Shown here piece after piece: positions 28,515 through 37,028 of a stretch of DNA of 55,249 nt. A program made the translations under genes and the position numbers. Under the pieces are notes generated by a model that worked only from the letters and a program-made list of their open reading frames with translations, did not search any database and was not told the origin of the DNA. Within the stretch, counting starts at the first letter, position 1, and every line of letters starts with the position of its first letter. Source of the stretch: Methylobacterium symbioticum (GTDB taxonomy: Bacteria > Pseudomonadota > Alphaproteobacteria > Rhizobiales > Beijerinckiaceae); contig NZ_CABFPH010000032.1 of NCBI RefSeq assembly GCF_902141845.1, forward strand, positions 1-55,249. The letters run 5' to 3'.

Positions 28515-28699
28515 GCGCGAGGCGCTGGGGGGCGGAGCGCGGGGCGCAGGGCAGGATCTTCTTGGATGGGCAGCCCGCATCCCGCGCGATCGGGATCCGT
28601 GTGCGGCTGCTCTCGATTGCACAGGTTGTCGCGGCCCGAAGACCGGGCAGCGGCAGGCTCGATCCGATTCTGAGGCAGCCGAAGGGTGCCGACGCATGA
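28511..28699 (+). CDS. Possible 62-residue linker ORF between Crp regulator and HWE kinase
   Basis: ATG 28511 overlaps the Crp stop (ATGA), and its TGA at 28697-28699 overlaps the kinase ATG at 28696 (ATGA again). Both junctions are standard translational-coupling overlaps. The product is basic (MSARRWGAERGAQGRIF...) with no recognised domain. In a genome this GC-rich such frames can be chance, so it stays a candidate. Confidence 0.35.
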   Translation: MSARRWGAERGAQGRIFLDGQPASRAIGIRVRLLSIAQVVAARRPGSGRLDPILRQPKGADA

Positions 28700-29727
28700 C
28701 AGAGCGGCGCGAAGACCTTCCCGGGACTCATCCGGCCCTGGGGCAGGATGGGCCCGAGGCGTTGCGCCTGCTGGTGGAAACCTTGCCGCAGCTCGTCTGG
28801 CGCGCGCTGCCCGGCGGCGACTGGATCTGGGCGAGCGGGCAATGGGCCGCGTATACCGGCCAGACCGGAGGACAGTTCGAGGGTCAGGGCTGGCTCGCTG
28901 CCGTGCATCCGGACGACCGGGCGCGGACGGCCCTGGCCTGGCAGGGGGCCGAGGCCGGGGGGCGCCTCGAGGTCGAGCACCGGCTGCGCAGCGCCGCGGA
29001 CGGCACCTACCGCTGGTTCGAGTGCCGCGCGCTGCCCGTGCGCGATGCGGGCGGGCGGGTGACGGAATGGTGCGGCACCGCCACCGACATCCACGACATG
29101 AAATCGCTGCAGGAGCAGCAGATCCAGATGCTGTTCGAGCTGCAGCACCGGGTGCGCAACACGCTGGCCGCCGTGCGGGTGATCGCGCGCCGCTCCGCCG
29201 AGACCAGCGACAGCGTCGAGACCTATGCGATGCATCTCGACGGGCGCCTCGACGCCCTCTCGCGGGTGCAGAGCGCGGTGATCCGCAACCCGTCGGCCGG
29301 GATCAGCCTCGCCATGCTCGCCGCGGATGAGCTCGATGCCTGTTGTGCCAACGAGGACCGGCAGGTGCGGATCGCTGGGCCGCTCGTGCTCCTGCGCGCC
29401 CGGGCGGCCGAACGGATGGGACTCGCCCTGCACGAACTCGCGACCAACGCCCTGAAGTTCGGGGCCCTGGCGCAGCCCGCCGGCCGGATCGACGTTGCGT
29501 GGCGCCTGGAGCAGATCGACGGCGCCGAGCATCTGGTTCTCGACTGGACGGAGAGCGGCGTGCCGCTCGCGGTACGCCCGCCGCGCCGCAGCGGCTTCGG
29601 CATGGACGTACTGGAGCGGATGCTCGTCCACGACCTCAAGGCCGACACCGCGGTGCGCTTCAACCCGGAGGGGTTGGCCTGCCGGATCGTCCTGCCCGTC
29701 GGCCTCCAGATCGAGCCGGTCCGGTAG
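28696..29727 (+). CDS. PAS-containing HWE-family sensor histidine kinase
   Basis: A 343-residue soluble kinase. An N-terminal PAS/PAC domain (residues ~20-140: LPQLVWRALPGGDWIWASGQWAAYTGQ, WFECRALPVRD..., WCGTATDIHDMK) is followed by the phospho-acceptor LFELQHRVRNTLAAVRVIARRS. Its His lies in HRVRN, as in HWE/HisKA_2 kinases. The ATPase domain with LHELATNALKFGALAQPAGRIDVAW and the HWE-type WTESGVP follows. Such kinases feed general-stress (PhyR-type) or light/blue-light signalling in alphaproteobacteria. No partner response regulator is adjacent; the Crp-family gene upstream is the nearest regulator. Confidence 0.9.
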   Translation: MTERREDLPGTHPALGQDGPEALRLLVETLPQLVWRALPGGDWIWASGQWAAYTGQTGGQFEGQGWLAAVHPDDRARTALAWQGAEAGGRLEVEHRLRSAADGTYRWFECRALPVRDAGGRVTEWCGTATDIHDMKSLQEQQIQMLFELQHRVRNTLAAVRVIARRSAETSDSVETYAMHLDGRLDALSRVQSAVIRNPSAGISLAMLAADELDACCANEDRQVRIAGPLVLLRARAAERMGLALHELATNALKFGALAQPAGRIDVAWRLEQIDGAEHLVLDWTESGVPLAVRPPRRSGFGMDVLERMLVHDLKADTAVRFNPEGLACRIVLPVGLQIEPVR

Positions 29728-29842
29728 AGCGCGACATCCGCGGATCGGAGGGCCGGTCCCACGGCCGCCTCGACGGCTCCAAGCCGTTGGGTTGGCGCGT
29801 CCTCGCCTGCCGAGCCGGCATCCGCCTCGGCGGAAGGGCGTG

Positions 29843-30094
29843 CTAGCTGAGACGGCGCCGGTCCGCCTCGGTGATGTCGCTGCGGTCGCCGAGCAGGCGG
29901 CGTCCGGAGGCGATCACCTGCAGCGCCTCACGGCTGCCGCCCTCGGAGCGCGCCACGGCTTCGAGGTCGCGGAGATAAGCGCGGACCGGGGCGCGGGCCG
30001 TCGCATCGGCGCCGAGCACGGGTTCGACCTTGGTGGTGACGAGATCCGTCACCGACGCCCAGAATTCCGCCGTCCTGCTGGATCGATCGACCAT
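29843..30094 (-). CDS. Small conserved-looking hypothetical protein
   Basis: An 83-residue, charged, mainly helical protein (MVDRSSRTAEFWASV ... RSDITEADRRRLS) with AGGGAG eight bases before the ATG. No signal or membrane segment; no recognised domain. It is convergent with the HWE kinase. Confidence 0.5.
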   Translation of the reverse strand: MVDRSSRTAEFWASVTDLVTTKVEPVLGADATARAPVRAYLRDLEAVARSEGGSREALQVIASGRRLLGDRSDITEADRRRLS

Positions 30095-30235
30095 CGCGTC
30101 ACTCCCTGTGGCCTGGGTGCTGATGGTCCGCAGCCACGCCGCTCTCGCAATCACACAGGTTGGTGGCTCTGCTTCGGTGCGCTGCCGCACGCTGGAGGCG
30201 GACCGCGTTGAGCCCGCCCGCCGGCCGCGACGGGC

Positions 30236-30400
30236 TCAGCGCGCGCTGCCGGTCCGGTGCGGACTCGGGTCGAGCCGACCGCTCGGCGTGGTGCGGCAAC
30301 GGTCTGCGGCTTCCTTGTCGCGCTCCGACGTGTCGCGAACAGGCTTGCGCGGCTCGGGCCTCGCCTTGTTTGCCGCCGGATCGCGGCTCTGGGTTGGCAT
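30236..30400 (-). CDS. Small basic hypothetical protein
   Basis: A 54-codon ORF reading MPTQSRDPAANKARPEPRK..., very rich in Arg, Lys, Pro and Asp/Glu and likely disordered. GAGGAG lies just upstream of the ATG, the main reason to believe it. It is divergent from ppk2 by 155 bases. It resembles small stress-related orphan proteins in composition only. Confidence 0.4.
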   Translation of the reverse strand: MPTQSRDPAANKARPEPRKPVRDTSERDKEAADRCRTTPSGRLDPSPHRTGSAR

Positions 30401-30555
30401 GGCACGCTCCTCGTCGTGGCGCCGGCCCCCCCCGGTCCGGCTGGACCCCCTTGCGCCAACCCGGCCGCGGGCGATCCGGTTCGGCGCGGAGGCGCCGTGT
30501 CCCGTCGCGCGCCGCCTCAGGCCGGGAACCTCGGCCTCGGCGTCTCGGAGGTGTC

Positions 30556-31530
30556 ATGGGCGCCTGCTACCGAACGCGTGACCGCGATCTCACGACAAGC
30601 AGACCGATGTCCGAAGATTCGAGCGTGGCCGACGCCGCGACCCTGGCCGCCATCCGCGCCGAGCTGATTGACAGCTACGACGAGGAGCTCGAGCAGGAGA
30701 TGGAGGAGGACCGGCTCGACCGGCTCGATGGCGTGCCGCTGGAGGGGCGTGAGCCGGCCCTGAGCCGCGGGCTGTATTTCCGCGAGCTGCTGCGTCTGCA
30801 GCACGAGCTGGTGCGGCTGCAGGACTGGGTGCAGCACGAGAAGCTGCGCATCGTCGTGCTGTTCGAAGGCCGCGATTCCGCCGGGAAGGGTGGCGTGATC
30901 AAGCGGATCACGCAACGCCTGAACCCCCGCGTCTGCCGTGTCGCCGCCCTGCCCGCTCCGAACGAGCGCGAGCGCACGCAATGGTACTTCCAGCGCTACG
31001 TCGCCCATCTGCCGGCGGCGGGCGAGATCGTGCTGTTCGACCGCTCCTGGTACAACCGCGCCGGCGTCGAGCGGGTGATGGGCTTCTGCGCGGAGGCCGA
31101 CGTCGAGGAGTTCTTCCGCTCGGTCCCCGAATTTGAGCGCATGCTGGTCCGCTCCGGCATCGTGCTGGTGAAGTACTGGTTCTCGATCACCGATGCCGAG
31201 CAGGCCTTCCGCTTCCGCATGCGGATCGAGGATCCCCTGAAGCAGTGGAAGCTGTCGCCCATGGACGTGGAATCCCGGCGCCGCTGGGAGGACTACACCC
31301 GCGCCAAGGAGGACATGCTGGCCCGCACCCACATTCCCGAGGCGCCCTGGTGGGTCGTCGAGGCGGTGGACAAGCGTCGCGCCCGGCTCAACTGCATCGC
31401 GCATCTCCTCGAGCAGGTGCCCTACGGTCATGTCGACCACCCGCCGGTCCACCTGCCGGACCGGGTGCGCCACGCGGACTACATCCGGGCCCCGGTGCCG
31501 GACACGATGATCGCGCCCGACCGCTACTGA
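30556..31530 (+). CDS. ppk2: Polyphosphate kinase 2 (PPK2 family)
   Basis: About 324 residues. PPK2 enzymes transfer phosphate between polyphosphate and nucleoside di- or monophosphates. Walker A is FEGRDSAGKGGVIKRIT, followed by the lid-type stretch PAPNERERTQWYFQRYVAHLP and the Walker B region IVLFDRSWYNRAGVERVMGFC. The C-terminal WWVVEAVDKRRARLN is typical. The start is uncertain: ATG 30556 has GGAGG, though close; ATG 30607 (MSEDSSVAD) has no ribosome site. Nucleotide preference (class I, II or III) cannot be settled by eye. Confidence 0.92.
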   Translation: MGACYRTRDRDLTTSRPMSEDSSVADAATLAAIRAELIDSYDEELEQEMEEDRLDRLDGVPLEGREPALSRGLYFRELLRLQHELVRLQDWVQHEKLRIVVLFEGRDSAGKGGVIKRITQRLNPRVCRVAALPAPNERERTQWYFQRYVAHLPAAGEIVLFDRSWYNRAGVERVMGFCAEADVEEFFRSVPEFERMLVRSGIVLVKYWFSITDAEQAFRFRMRIEDPLKQWKLSPMDVESRRRWEDYTRAKEDMLARTHIPEAPWWVVEAVDKRRARLNCIAHLLEQVPYGHVDHPPVHLPDRVRHADYIRAPVPDTMIAPDRY

Positions 31531-31543
31531 GCGAGGGTGCGCC

Positions 31544-31807
31544 TCAGGCCAGCAGGTCGCGGTGGGTTCGGCTCCTGGCGAGCCAACCCCGAGCGTAGCC
31601 GCAGAGCGCCACGATCCGACGCTCTTCCTCGCGGGCCCGGCCCGCGACCAATCCCATCAGGCGGCTGGCCGCGCCGGTGCCGCGCAGGGCGGGCGGAGCG
31701 TAGACGTAACGGATCACGAGCAGGCCCGGCTGCCGCTCGTAATCGGCGAACACGATCTGACCGTCGACATCGAGCTCGAAGCGCTGGCGCTCGGCATTGT
31801 CGCGCAT
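31544..31807 (-). CDS. Small GNAT-type N-acetyltransferase
   Basis: An 87-residue protein matching the short YjdJ-like GNAT group: FELDVDGQIVFADYERQ, IRYVYAPPALRGTGAASRL (the acetyl-CoA loop R-x-x-G-x-A is here RGTGAA) and VALCGYARGWLARSRTHRDLL. Its ATG is 14 bases after the aldo/keto reductase stop, so they form a likely two-gene unit. The same frame stays open across the whole upstream reductase, which is a GC artefact. Confidence 0.75.
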   Translation of the reverse strand: MRDNAERQRFELDVDGQIVFADYERQPGLLVIRYVYAPPALRGTGAASRLMGLVAGRAREEERRIVALCGYARGWLARSRTHRDLLA

Positions 31808-31821
31808 GCGGGGGACGGGCC

Positions 31822-32853
31822 CTACCAGGAGGTCGGCTTCGGGTTGCGCTCGTCGAACCCCATTTGGTGCCAATAGGGATAGATCGGCGTCTCGCGGCTC
31901 GCCGCGTCGAGCCGCGCGCCCTGCTCGGGCGTGAGGGACCAGCCGACGGCGCCGAGATTCTGCTTGAGCTGCTCCTCGGTGCGCGCGCCGACCACGATGT
32001 TGCACACGGTCGGCCGCGACAGGAGCCAGTTCAGCGCCACCTGCGGCACGGTCTTGCCGGTCTCGGCCGCGACCGCGTCGAGGGCATCGACCACGCCGTA
32101 GAGGTAGTCGTCGGAGACCGGCGGGCCGCCCTCGGCGCCTCCGGCGGCGATCCGGCCGCCCTGGTTCGCCTGTCCGCGCCGGATCTTGCCGGTGAGCCGG
32201 CCCCAGCCCAGCGGGCTCCAGACCATCAGCCCGACGCCCTGGTCGAGGCCAAGCGGCATCAGCTCCCACTCGTAGTGGCGGCCGATCAGGGAATAGTAGC
32301 CCTGATAGGCGACGTAGCGGGCGAGCCCGTGGCGCTCGGACGTCGCGAGCGCCTTCATGAGCTGCCAGCCGGAGAAGTTCGAGGCGCCGATATAGCCGAT
32401 CTTGCCCGACCGGGTGAGGTCGTCGAGGGCCCGCAGCGTCTCGTCCACCGGGGTGAGCGCGTCGAAGCCGTGCATAAAGTAGACGTCGATATGGTCGGTG
32501 CCGAGCCGCTTCAGGCTGGCCTCGCAGGCGCGGATCAGGTGGTAGCGCGACGAGCCGACCTGGTTGAGGTCGTCGTTGAAACGGAACGTCGCCTTGGTCG
32601 AGAGGATCGCCCGGTCCCGCTTGCCCTTGAGCGCCTGACCCAGGACCTCCTCCGAGGCGCCCTGCGAGTAGATGTCGGCGGTGTCGAAGAAGTTCACCCC
32701 CGAATCGAGGCAGAGATCGACCATCCGCGTCGCCTCGGCGACGTCGGTCTGGCCCCATCGCTGAAAGAACTCGTTGGTGCCGCCGAACGTGGCGGTCCCG
32801 AAGCTGAGCACCGGCACCATCAGGCCGGAGCGTCCGAACTGCCTGTATTCCAT
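31822..32853 (-). CDS. Aldo/keto reductase
   Basis: A 343-residue (alpha/beta)8 NADPH oxidoreductase. Key positions are FDTADIYSQGASEEVLGQAL (catalytic Asp and Tyr), LSTKATFRF (catalytic Lys), DHIDVYFMHGFDALTP (catalytic His) and IGASNFSGWQL. It is close to the YajO/Tas-like group (GFGTATFGGTNEFFQRWG at the start). The physiological carbonyl substrate is not deducible. Confidence 0.92.
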   Translation of the reverse strand: MEYRQFGRSGLMVPVLSFGTATFGGTNEFFQRWGQTDVAEATRMVDLCLDSGVNFFDTADIYSQGASEEVLGQALKGKRDRAILSTKATFRFNDDLNQVGSSRYHLIRACEASLKRLGTDHIDVYFMHGFDALTPVDETLRALDDLTRSGKIGYIGASNFSGWQLMKALATSERHGLARYVAYQGYYSLIGRHYEWELMPLGLDQGVGLMVWSPLGWGRLTGKIRRGQANQGGRIAAGGAEGGPPVSDDYLYGVVDALDAVAAETGKTVPQVALNWLLSRPTVCNIVVGARTEEQLKQNLGAVGWSLTPEQGARLDAASRETPIYPYWHQMGFDERNPKPTSW

Positions 32854-32966
32854 CGGGTCCTCGCATGGGATCTGGCGTCGCGGGAGCGCCTGATCGATCT
32901 AGCGCGGCATTCCGCTTCGGCCGCCCCCGGCCGCTGCAGGGGTGCCCTGCAGGGCGGCCCCGGTCT

Positions 32967-33398
32967 TCAGCCCTCCTCCTCGATCACGGCCTGAGCGATC
33001 TGCACGGCGTTCCCGTTGATGCGGGCCGCGATGCCGTGACCGAGGGCGACCGCGCCGATGCAGAGCACCACGGAGGCCGCCACGTTGACGAGGGCCCGCA
33101 CGGTCGCGCCGTTCCGCATGAGATCGAGGGTCTGGAGGCTGAAGGACGAGAAGGTGGTGTAGCCGCCGCACAACCCGATCATCACGAAGAGGCGCAGGTT
33201 CTCGGAGGCGGGAAAGCGCCCATGGGCGAGCGTCAGCGTGCCGAACAGTCCGATGACGAAGGAGCCCGTGACGTTGATGATGATCGTGCCCCACGGCAGG
33301 TCGCGGCTGATCGGCAGCGCGAGCACCGAGACGAGGTAGCGGGCCAGGGTGCCGAGGGCACCGCCGATCATGACCCAAAGGCAGGTGGTGAAGGACAT
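32967..33398 (-). CDS. crcB: Fluoride efflux channel CrcB (Fluc)
   Basis: A 143-residue four-helix membrane protein forming a dual-topology dimeric fluoride channel that relieves cytosolic fluoride. Motifs are [30 protein letters not shown] (pore Asn) and [17 protein letters not shown] (the aromatic F-box Phe residues and the central Na+ region). It is preceded on its strand by a fluoride riboswitch and terminator, which gives strong functional confirmation. Confidence 0.96.
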   Translation of the reverse strand: MSFTTCLWVMIGGALGTLARYLVSVLALPISRDLPWGTIIINVTGSFVIGLFGTLTLAHGRFPASENLRLFVMIGLCGGYTTFSSFSLQTLDLMRNGATVRALVNVAASVVLCIGAVALGHGIAARINGNAVQIAQAVIEEEG

Positions 33399-33427
33399 GC
33401 GCGCTCCAGGCTTCTGCGGCGGGCATG

Positions 33428-33451
33428 AAAAAACCCGCCGTCGCGGCGGGT
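33428..33451 (-). terminator. Intrinsic terminator within the crcB leader
   Basis: On the minus strand ACCCGCC, a GCGAC loop, then GGCGGGT running into a T-run (A-run 33428-33433 on the plus strand). It lies between the fluoride aptamer and the crcB ATG, so it would stop transcription before crcB unless antiterminated; this is the expression platform. Confidence 0.85.
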
Positions 33452-33466
33452 GGCTCCGGGCACACG

Positions 33467-33537
33467 CCTACCGCTGGCTTCGCGGTAGGAGTCATCAGCC
33501 CACGCGGGCGGTTGTCGGGGAACTCCATCCCCATCGC
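33467..33537 (-). promoter_or_regulatory. Fluoride riboswitch (crcB motif)
   Basis: Read on the minus strand. The P1 stem GGGG/CCCC (33532-33529 and 33520-33517) encloses loop ATGGAGTT; P2 is GCCC-GCGT-GGGC (33509-33498). The conserved TGATGACTCCTAC follows. Loop GGAGT (33526-33522) pairs perfectly with ACTCC (33492-33488), the pseudoknot that encloses fluoride in known aptamers. Immediately after, CCTACCGC (33489-33482) can instead pair with GCGGTAGG (33474-33467), eight perfect bases that steal two pseudoknot residues. The terminator at 33428-33451 lies downstream, then crcB. By family knowledge fluoride should favour read-through. Confidence 0.93.
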
Positions 33538-33592
33538 AACCGGGCGTAGCCGCTCGCGCGGCGCAACGCAAATCCCGTCGCGCCGCGACCCC

Positions 33593-33633
33593 TAAAGCAT
33601 GCTGCTGCTTCTGTGAAAGAGCAGCATGCTTTA
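33593..33633. repeat. Perfect 14-bp inverted repeat, candidate dispersed element
   Basis: TAAAGCATGCTGCT (33593-33606) and AGCAGCATGCTTTA (33620-33633), 13-base loop. The following 50 bases (to ~33693, with GGAGAGCCGGATTCCGC and GCATCGTGCTCTA) resemble the alphaproteobacterial intergenic repeats ending in a GATCATGCTCT-like sequence. It lies between the crcB leader and the dctD stop and may also serve as terminator for dctBD, though on that strand no long U-run follows. Confidence 0.6.
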
Positions 33634-33692
33634 TCCTGTTGTGATCGCACGATGATTTCGGAGAGCCGGATTCCGCGTTTCCGCATCGTGCT

Positions 33693-35039
33693 CTATCGAA
33701 AATCCGTCGCCACGAGGCCGTGGCGACCGAGCTTGTCGTAGAGGGTCTTGCGCGGGAGGCCCAAGGCCTCGGCCGCGAGCTTCACGTCGCCGCCCGCCAC
33801 GATCAGCTCGTCCCGGATCAGGTCGCGCTCGAAACGGTCGACCTGCTCGGCAAGGCTCGGGGCCGGACCCGGAGCCGGGGCGGCACGCTCCTCCGGTCCG
33901 AAGCCGAGGGCGCAGCGCTCGGCGAAATGGCCGAGTTCGCGCACGTTGCCGGGCCAGGCATGGCGCGCGAGATGGTCGCGGATCGCCGGTGTCACCGGCG
34001 GCGCCTCCCGTCCGAAGCGGTCGGCCGCACGGGTGAGGAAGTGCTGGAACAGCAGCATCACGTCCTCCCGCCGCTCCCGCAGGGGAGGGATCGACACGGT
34101 GATCACGTTGAGACGGTGGAAGAGGTCGTCCCGGAAGGTGCCTTGCACGGAGGCCTGGCCGAGATCGACCTTGGTGGCGGCCACCACGCGCATGTCGATC
34201 GGGCGGATCTCGTTCGAGCCGAGCGGCTCGACGGTGCGCTCCTGCAGCACGCGCAGGAACTTCACCTGGATCGGCAGCGGCATGCTCTCGATCTCGTCGA
34301 GGAAGAGGGTGCCGCCCTGGGCGTGCTCGACCCGGCCGACGCGGCGCTTCACCGCCCCGGTGAAGGCACCCGCCTCGTGGCCGAACAGCTCGCTCTCGAC
34401 CACGCTGTCGGGCAGCGCCCCGCAATTCATCGCCACGAAGTTGCGGGAGGCGCGCCGGCTCCAGCGGTGCAGGGCGCTCGCCACCACCTCCTTGCCGGAG
34501 CCGGTCTCGCCCAGCACCAGCACGTCGACATCGGCCTGGGCCACGTCGCGCACGAGGCGGCGCAAGCGGACGATCTCGGGCGAGATCCCGAGGAAGGCCG
34601 GGTCCTCGTCCACCGCTTCCTCCAGCCGCGCCCGCAGGCGGCGGTTCTCCAGCACGAGACGGCGCCGCTCCAGGGCGCGGCGCACCGAGCCGATGAGCGC
34701 CTCCGCCGCATACGGCTTGGCCAGGAAGTCGTAGACGCCGGCCCGCAGCGAGCGCACCGCCATCGGGATGTCGCCGTGGCCGGTGATCAGGATCACGGGC
34801 AGATCCGGATCGGCGGCGTGCAGGCGCTCGAACAGGGCGCGCCCGTCCAGGCCCGGCAGGCGGATATCGCTGACGACGACCCCCGGCGGCGCGGCCTCGA
34901 TCGCCGCGAGCGCGCTCTCCGCATCGCCGAACGCCTCGACCGCGAGGCCGTCGAGTTCCAGGCTCTGGCGGTTGGCGCGGCGCACATCCTCCTCGTCGTC
35001 GACGAAGACGATGCGCTCGGCGGGATCGGTCTCGCTCAT
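33693..35039 (-). CDS. dctD: Sigma-54-dependent response regulator DctD
   Basis: A 448-residue NtrC-family activator. The receiver domain (~8-120) has IVFVDDEEDVRRA, acceptor VVVSDIRLPGLDG and Lys in LAKPYAAE. The AAA+ domain (~145-370) has LVLGETGSGKEVVA and the sigma-54 contact loop GAFTGA (HEAGAFTGAVKRR). The Fis-type helix-turn-helix is in the last ~40 residues (AAEALGLPRKTLYDKL). It overlaps dctB by four bases (ATGA), so the pair is coupled. It should bind the dyad at 36894-36915 and fire the sigma-54 promoter of dctA. Confidence 0.95.
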   Translation of the reverse strand: MSETDPAERIVFVDDEEDVRRANRQSLELDGLAVEAFGDAESALAAIEAAPPGVVVSDIRLPGLDGRALFERLHAADPDLPVILITGHGDIPMAVRSLRAGVYDFLAKPYAAEALIGSVRRALERRRLVLENRRLRARLEEAVDEDPAFLGISPEIVRLRRLVRDVAQADVDVLVLGETGSGKEVVASALHRWSRRASRNFVAMNCGALPDSVVESELFGHEAGAFTGAVKRRVGRVEHAQGGTLFLDEIESMPLPIQVKFLRVLQERTVEPLGSNEIRPIDMRVVAATKVDLGQASVQGTFRDDLFHRLNVITVSIPPLRERREDVMLLFQHFLTRAADRFGREAPPVTPAIRDHLARHAWPGNVRELGHFAERCALGFGPEERAAPAPGPAPSLAEQVDRFERDLIRDELIVAGGDVKLAAEALGLPRKTLYDKLGRHGLVATDFR

Positions 35040-36880
35040 GTCGCCTCGGTCTGCAGGGCGGATGCCGGTTCAGCGGGGACGGCCCGGTCGAGTTCCATCC
35101 GGAACACGGTGCCGCCGCCCTCTGCATCCTGAACGCTCAGGGTGCCGCCGCATTCCTCGACGATGCCGCGACTGATCGCGAGGCCCAGCCCCAGCCCGTC
35201 CGGCTTGGTGGTGAAGAAGGCATCGAAGATCTGGGCGCGCTCGGCGTCCGGGATGCCGGTGCCGTTGTCGCGCACCGCGATGGCCGCGCGCCGTGGGACG
35301 ACCGTCGAGACCGTCACCGACACCTCCGGATCGGGCCGCTTGGCCACGGCGTCGAGGGCGTTCTGGAGCAGGTTGATCAGCACCTGCTCCAGGCGCGGCC
35401 CGTCGCCGATCACGGACAGGTCCGGCGCGCTCTCCACGTTCAGGAGCACGCCCTGGCTCTGCGCGCGGCTGGCGACGACCTCCAGGCTGCCCCGGAGGAT
35501 CGCCTCGACGGAGACCGGCTCGCGTCGGCCCGAGGCGCGCCGGGCGAAGCCCTTGAGCTGGCGGGTCAGGCCGCCGATCCGATCCACCAGCCGGCCGATC
35601 GCGGCGACGTTCTCCACGGCATCGTCGGACCGCCCGCGCCGGACCAGGATGCCGGTATTGTCGGCATAGGAACGGATCGCGGCGAGGGGCTGATTGATCT
35701 CGTGGGCCATGCTCGCAGCGAATTGGCCGAGGGCTGCGAGGCGTCCGGCCTGGGCGAGCTCGCGGCCGAGCCGCTCGCGCTCGATCTCCGAGCGGCGGCG
35801 CTCCTCGATCTCGTCGCGCAGCTGCGCGTTCGCCTCACTGAGCGCCTGGGTCCGCTCGGCGACGCGGGCCTCGAGCTCCGCGCGGCGGGTTGCCGCCTCC
35901 GCGAGCCGGGCCCGCACGCGGGCGCGTCGGGCAAGCAGGGTGCCGAGTCCGAAACAGGCGAGGCCGGTGGCGAGGACCGCGATGGCCCGCGCCTGATTGC
36001 GCTCGCGGGCCACGGCGCCACCGACCGGCGTCAGGGTGTGGAGGCGCCACTCGGTCTCGGGCACGGGCGCGTCGAGCATTAGGGCGAGCTGGGCCGGCTG
36101 CGCGCCGCGGCCGACCCTGACCAGTCCGTCCGCAGCCGGATGAAGCGGCATCGGCGCGAGGGCGGCCTCTCCGAATTCCAGCGCTTCGCGGATCCGGGCC
36201 TGCGCCCCCGGCTCGATCGGCCGCAGGGTCCGGAACTGCCAGGCGGGGTCGCTCGCCACCAGCACGATCCCGCGGGGATCGGCAACGAAGACCAGCTCGC
36301 GGGCGGCCTGCCACGCCGCCTCGACCCCGTCGAACTCGGTCTTGACCACGACCACGCCCGCCCCGTCGCCGATGCGGCGGGACAGGTAGAGGCCGGGCCG
36401 GCCGCTCACGGTGCCGAGGGCGAATTGCGCGCCGGCCCCGCGCGCCATGGCCTCCTGGAAATAGGGCCGGAAGGCGTAGTTGCGTCCGACGAAGCTGCGC
36501 TCCATCGCGGCGTTGCTGGCGGCCACCGTCAGCCCGTCCGCGCGGATCACGTAGATCACCGCCGAGCCCGTCGCCTCGACGATCTCGGCGAGCCGCGCGC
36601 TCAGCCTGTCGGCGAGGCCGGGGGCCGGATCCGGCCCGACCGCGGCGACGATCTCCGGGTCGGCGGCGAGCGCCAGCGGCAGGGCGCTCTGGCGGCGCAT
36701 CTCCGTGTGCAGCGCGCCCACCTGGATGACCAGGGTCGACTGGGCCGCGCGCCGCAGATCCGCGAGGGCGCGGCGTTCCGCGATCGCTCCGGCGAGCCAG
36801 GCGGAGGACGCCATGGCGAGCAGCCCGAGCCCGATCAGCAGCGTGCGCAGCCGGCGCGAACCGGATCGCGGCGCCGTCAT
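35036..36880 (-). CDS. dctB: C4-dicarboxylate sensor histidine kinase DctB
   Basis: A 614-residue membrane kinase. TM1 is near residues 12-30 ([20 protein letters not shown]), the periplasmic PAS-like sensor ~35-285 ([36 protein letters not shown]), TM2 ~300-318, then a coiled-coil linker. The HisKA box is [19 protein letters not shown] near residue 390 and the ATPase domain follows ([41 protein letters not shown]). It senses succinate, fumarate or malate together with DctA in characterised systems. It is divergent from dctA. Confidence 0.95.
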   Translation of the reverse strand: MTAPRSGSRRLRTLLIGLGLLAMASSAWLAGAIAERRALADLRRAAQSTLVIQVGALHTEMRRQSALPLALAADPEIVAAVGPDPAPGLADRLSARLAEIVEATGSAVIYVIRADGLTVAASNAAMERSFVGRNYAFRPYFQEAMARGAGAQFALGTVSGRPGLYLSRRIGDGAGVVVVKTEFDGVEAAWQAARELVFVADPRGIVLVASDPAWQFRTLRPIEPGAQARIREALEFGEAALAPMPLHPAADGLVRVGRGAQPAQLALMLDAPVPETEWRLHTLTPVGGAVARERNQARAIAVLATGLACFGLGTLLARRARVRARLAEAATRRAELEARVAERTQALSEANAQLRDEIEERRRSEIERERLGRELAQAGRLAALGQFAASMAHEINQPLAAIRSYADNTGILVRRGRSDDAVENVAAIGRLVDRIGGLTRQLKGFARRASGRREPVSVEAILRGSLEVVASRAQSQGVLLNVESAPDLSVIGDGPRLEQVLINLLQNALDAVAKRPDPEVSVTVSTVVPRRAAIAVRDNGTGIPDAERAQIFDAFFTTKPDGLGLGLAISRGIVEECGGTLSVQDAEGGGTVFRMELDRAVPAEPASALQTEAT

Positions 36881-36893
36881 GGCGCGCTGCCCG

Positions 36894-36915
36894 CCGTTCC
36901 GGGATTCCGGAACGG
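36894..36915. promoter_or_regulatory. Dyad upstream activator site for DctD (predicted)
   Basis: CCGTTCCGG (36894-36902), four bases, CCGGAACGG (36907-36915): perfect nine-base arms. It is centred ~130 bases upstream of the -24/-12 promoter at 37029, the usual distance for NtrC-family enhancer sites. A weaker dyad CCCGC-GT-GCGGG follows at about 36924-36935. Confidence 0.65.
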
Positions 36916-36989
36916 AATGCGGACCCGCGTGCGGGATCTCGGAAGGGCGCCGCGGACCGGGCGGAAAAGGTTGCAGAAAAACACTGTCA

Positions 36990-37002
36990 GATCAGGGCGT
37001 TA
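36990..37002 (+). promoter_or_regulatory. Candidate IHF site upstream of dctA
   Basis: GATCAGGGCGTTA matches WATCARNNNNTTR at 12 of 13 positions and lies in an A/T-rich stretch between the enhancer dyad and the sigma-54 promoter, where IHF bends DNA in many sigma-54 systems. Confidence 0.45.
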
Positions 37003-37028
37003 ACAAAATATTTCCGGCGGCTGCCGGC

